From the NCBI GenBank assembly GCA_947168365.1, contig CAMVLO010000015.1:1-64000 (forward strand): a DNA stretch of 64,000 nucleotides. Direction: 5' to 3'. The notes under the pieces were generated by a model. It saw only the letters and a program-made list of their open reading frames with translations. It did not search any database and was not told the DNA's origin. This stretch comes from UBA3824 sp017541145 (GTDB lineage: Bacteria > Bacteroidota > Bacteroidia > Bacteroidales > UBA3824). Positions within the stretch are counted from its first letter, which is position 1. Each line of letters opens with the position of its first letter. A program made the position numbers and the translations under genes. This document shows positions 61,843-64,000 of this stretch, piece after piece.

Positions 61843-63621
61843 CTATTCTTGTTTCATCGAATTGACAACAACTTCCGCTAAATCTTTTACCGGTACGCTG
61901 TTAACTTTTGAGAATGTCTTTTTGCAAAGCGGACAAGATGTTACAACAACATCGGGATTATAACTTGCAAATTCTTCCATGGCTTTGCCGGACAAAATAT
62001 CACGCTCAGCCATCGAAATCTTGGTGTTGGCAAGACTTCCGCCGCAACAAAGTGCTTTTTCGCGTTCTCTGTCCATCGGAACAAGTGTTAATGTAGAAGC
62101 CAAAAGTTCACGCGGTTGCTCGTAAATATGACTTCCGCGACCAAGTTCGCACGGATCGTGATAAACTGCACGAATTTCTGACGGATTTACTTTCAATCGT
62201 CCGTTTTTTACCAAGTCCAAGATGTATTCGGAATGGTGAACAACTTCGATATTTGGCAAATGATAGTCTTCTTTGAAAACCTTGTAACAAATAGGACATG
62301 TCACCAAAAGCTTTTTAGCACCCGAATCCAAAATCATTTTGGTATTGTTGTCGATAAGTTTCTGAGCAGCATCATACTGACCTGCAAGCATCAACGGACG
62401 GCCGCAACACGGAGCTTTGTTTTCGTCCATAAACCAATAATTCTCGCCGGCAGCATCCAATATTTTCAACATCGATTTTTTGATTGCAGGAGTAAGGTGT
62501 GTCATACATCCGGCAAAATAAATCATGTCGGTTTGTTTGGCTTTTCCGGTTTTCAAATAGTCGTAAGAAGAATTATACTGGCGTGTGGTTTCGATTCTCT
62601 GGGTGATTCTCAGTTTGTTGACATCGATTCCTACCGGACACGCTTCCTGACATTTACCGCAAATCAAACAGTTGAACAATACTTCGTCCGAAAGATTTTT
62701 GTTACGGATATTTTTGAGAACATATACCGATTGAGAATTTTTGATTCCGGCAAGATTCAATTGGCAAGCATCGATACAGATACCGCATCGCGAGCAACTG
62801 TAAACCTGAGCCAAAGTAAAAGTGTTAACACGACGTTCTTTTAGCGTTACGCCCCAATTTCTGAGGAAAATCAAGTTGATTTCTGCCGGGATGTGCATGT
62901 AACGAGTGTAAGGCATTGCTACAAAGAACACACCTAAAACAACTGAATAAAGCAGCCACAACGGATTGAGCCACGGTTCAAGATTTCCAATCGAAGCAAA
63001 AGCCGAACCGATAGAATTGAAAATCGGGCTTCCGTTGTGATAAACTCCGGCAGTAAATGTTTCACAAAGGAAACGTGTCGGAAATATCAACCACAAAGCT
63101 GTAAGACCAATTCTGTCGCCGTAACGCATTCTGGTAGTGCGTTTCATACCGAAAGTTTTGCTACGGAATCTTTTGAAATAAGCAAGCATTACACCGCTCA
63201 AAACAAAAAACAACAGGATTTCCATTGCATAGCTAAAGAATACATGTCCCGGAAAATCAACAGGTTCTGTTACATAATAACGAAAAAAAATTGAATGTTG
63301 AAACGGGAAAAACATCGTGCCGTGATAACACGAAGTCTCAATATGTCCAACCACAATCAGCAAAAACCATCCGAATGCCAAACTCATGTGCATATAGCCA
63401 AGCATCTTGTTGGTTTTGAATATATTGTGATGCAACAATCCTTCTCTGATACTCTCCCAAACAGATTTTAAAGTTTTAGTGGAGAATAATCCGATTCTGA
63501 CACGCATTTTGTCGATTTTGGAAAGTCCGATAAACCATTTTATAAACCTTCCGAAAACCACAACAAAAAGAAATATCGTGCCTATCAAAAACGGATAGTA
63601 AAAATAATCGCTAAAATTCAT
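61843..63621 (-). CDS. Membrane-bound HdrD-like iron-sulfur oxidoreductase with NarI-like b-type cytochrome domain
   Basis: 592 residues. The N-terminal 270 residues hold about five or six membrane helices with histidines placed as in haem-binding NarI-like domains (MLGYMHMSLAFGWFLLIVVGHIE). Two 4Fe-4S motifs follow: CSRCGICIDACQ (about 274-285) and CLICGKCQEACPVG (about 315-328). Two CCG domains then carry FAGCMTH...APCCGRPL and HDPCELG...ALCCGGS, the cysteine-rich HdrD/GlpC modules that bind non-cubane iron-sulfur clusters. The protein probably links quinone to an unknown dithiol or flavin donor. It lies 33 bp after an HdrC-like gene on the same strand. Confidence 0.85.
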   Translation of the reverse strand: MNFSDYFYYPFLIGTIFLFVVVFGRFIKWFIGLSKIDKMRVRIGLFSTKTLKSVWESIREGLLHHNIFKTNKMLGYMHMSLAFGWFLLIVVGHIETSCYHGTMFFPFQHSIFFRYYVTEPVDFPGHVFFSYAMEILLFFVLSGVMLAYFKRFRSKTFGMKRTTRMRYGDRIGLTALWLIFPTRFLCETFTAGVYHNGSPIFNSIGSAFASIGNLEPWLNPLWLLYSVVLGVFFVAMPYTRYMHIPAEINLIFLRNWGVTLKERRVNTFTLAQVYSCSRCGICIDACQLNLAGIKNSQSVYVLKNIRNKNLSDEVLFNCLICGKCQEACPVGIDVNKLRITQRIETTRQYNSSYDYLKTGKAKQTDMIYFAGCMTHLTPAIKKSMLKILDAAGENYWFMDENKAPCCGRPLMLAGQYDAAQKLIDNNTKMILDSGAKKLLVTCPICYKVFKEDYHLPNIEVVHHSEYILDLVKNGRLKVNPSEIRAVYHDPCELGRGSHIYEQPRELLASTLTLVPMDREREKALCCGGSLANTKISMAERDILSGKAMEEFASYNPDVVVTSCPLCKKTFSKVNSVPVKDLAEVVVNSMKQE

Positions 63622-63654
63622 TTTTTTACGATTTACGAATTATTTGTTTACGAA

Positions 63655-64000
63655 TTACGAGTTGAGAGATTGCTTATCTGACTTTTCGATAACTTCGGTA
63701 GCCAAAGCCTTTTTGATAAGCATTACGACATTTCTCAAGTTGACACCGCGCGGACAAATCAACATACATTTTCCGCAAAGCATACATTTATCAATCTCAG
63801 CTTTCAAAGTGTCGGTTTCGCCGCGTTTTACCATTAGCTGTATACGTCTGATATTAAACTCGGTAAGATTACCCGCACTACAAGTAGCAGTACAACCGCC
63901 GCACGCCATACAAACCAACAAACTCGGCTCGTAACGCAAAAGATACTCAATAAGCTTGCGGTCAAACTTGTCGTAATCAATAGAGCGGGTTTCTAATGTT
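63655..64000 (-). CDS. HdrC-like 4Fe-4S protein (5' end outside window)
   Basis: The frame is open to the right edge. The 114 visible residues end the gene. CMACGGCTATCSAG and CMLCGKCMLICPRG are two Cx2Cx2Cx3C 4Fe-4S motifs. Spacing, size and position before an HdrD-like gene match HdrC of heterodisulfide-reductase-like complexes, which pass electrons between the catalytic and membrane parts. In Bacteroidota the physiological partner is not known. A flavoprotein HdrA-like gene may lie beyond the window. Confidence 0.8.
   Translation of the reverse strand, partial: TLETRSIDYDKFDRKLIEYLLRYEPSLLVCMACGGCTATCSAGNLTEFNIRRIQLMVKRGETDTLKAEIDKCMLCGKCMLICPRGVNLRNVVMLIKKALATEVIEKSDKQSLNS

Noticed and set aside
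1..64000. CRISPR arrays, tRNA and rRNA genes
   Set aside because: Looked for short regularly spaced repeats and for conserved tRNA T-arm and rRNA patterns while reading; none was seen.

Overview
The window looks like a chromosomal stretch from a member of the Bacteroidota, probably Bacteroidales. Four things suggest this. The DNA is AT-rich. The promoters that can be read follow the Bacteroidota pattern TTTG-N18-20-TAnnTTTG. There is a complete sodium-pumping nqrABCDEF operon. Lipoproteins, glycoside hydrolases and a DUF2795 protein are of Bacteroidota type. No rRNA, tRNA or CRISPR array was seen. Species cannot be named from the sequence alone.

Layout. 1-6011: the 3' part of a secreted polymorphic-toxin-like gene (zincin core plus a transglutaminase-like tip), a putative immunity gene, then a second near-identical core fragment carrying a different tip and a membrane-protein gene, and last a 56-codon stump of a secreted gene. 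6018-23000: mostly housekeeping and envelope genes (LysM/periplasmic-binding protein, DUF2795, a methyl-accepting receptor, nucleotide-sugar dehydrogenase, M1 peptidase, a giant AlbA_2/Schlafen-type protein, NhaC antiporter, a four-unit repeat protein, EamA transporter, SpoIIE phosphatase). 23008-27745: an AAA-ATPase/nuclease gene, a scrap yard with a transposase stub and an nqrF fragment, then two exported proteins. 27771-33793: nqrFEDCBA on the minus strand. 33839-36876: regulatory DNA, including a sigma-54-like promoter with upstream palindromes and a terminator, two perfect TGTGA-N6-TCACA sites in front of an AAA/DUF4143 gene, and two decayed genes.

36877-43163 holds a four-gene Wadjet-type (JetABCD / MksFEBG) plasmid-defence operon. 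43580-48175 holds two arabinose-releasing glycosidases (GH127, GH43). After sodB comes an island of about 12 kb with a type I restriction-modification system. Inserted in it are an AbiE-like toxin-antitoxin pair, a membrane KAP NTPase, a second half-size specificity subunit and a YgjP-type metallopeptidase. The island is bracketed by 30-bp direct repeats (29/30 identical) at 49776 and 61740. The window closes with an HdrD-like and an HdrC-like iron-sulfur protein; the latter runs off the right edge.

The main themes are conflict systems: an interbacterial toxin with a spare tip, Wadjet, and a composite R-M island. They sit among genes for sodium energetics (NQR and NhaC) and plant-polysaccharide use. 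The best candidates for undescribed biology are the tip-cassette locus at 1-5768, the repeat-bounded composite defence island at 49776-61769, and the putative sigma-54-driven small RNA at 34205-34293.
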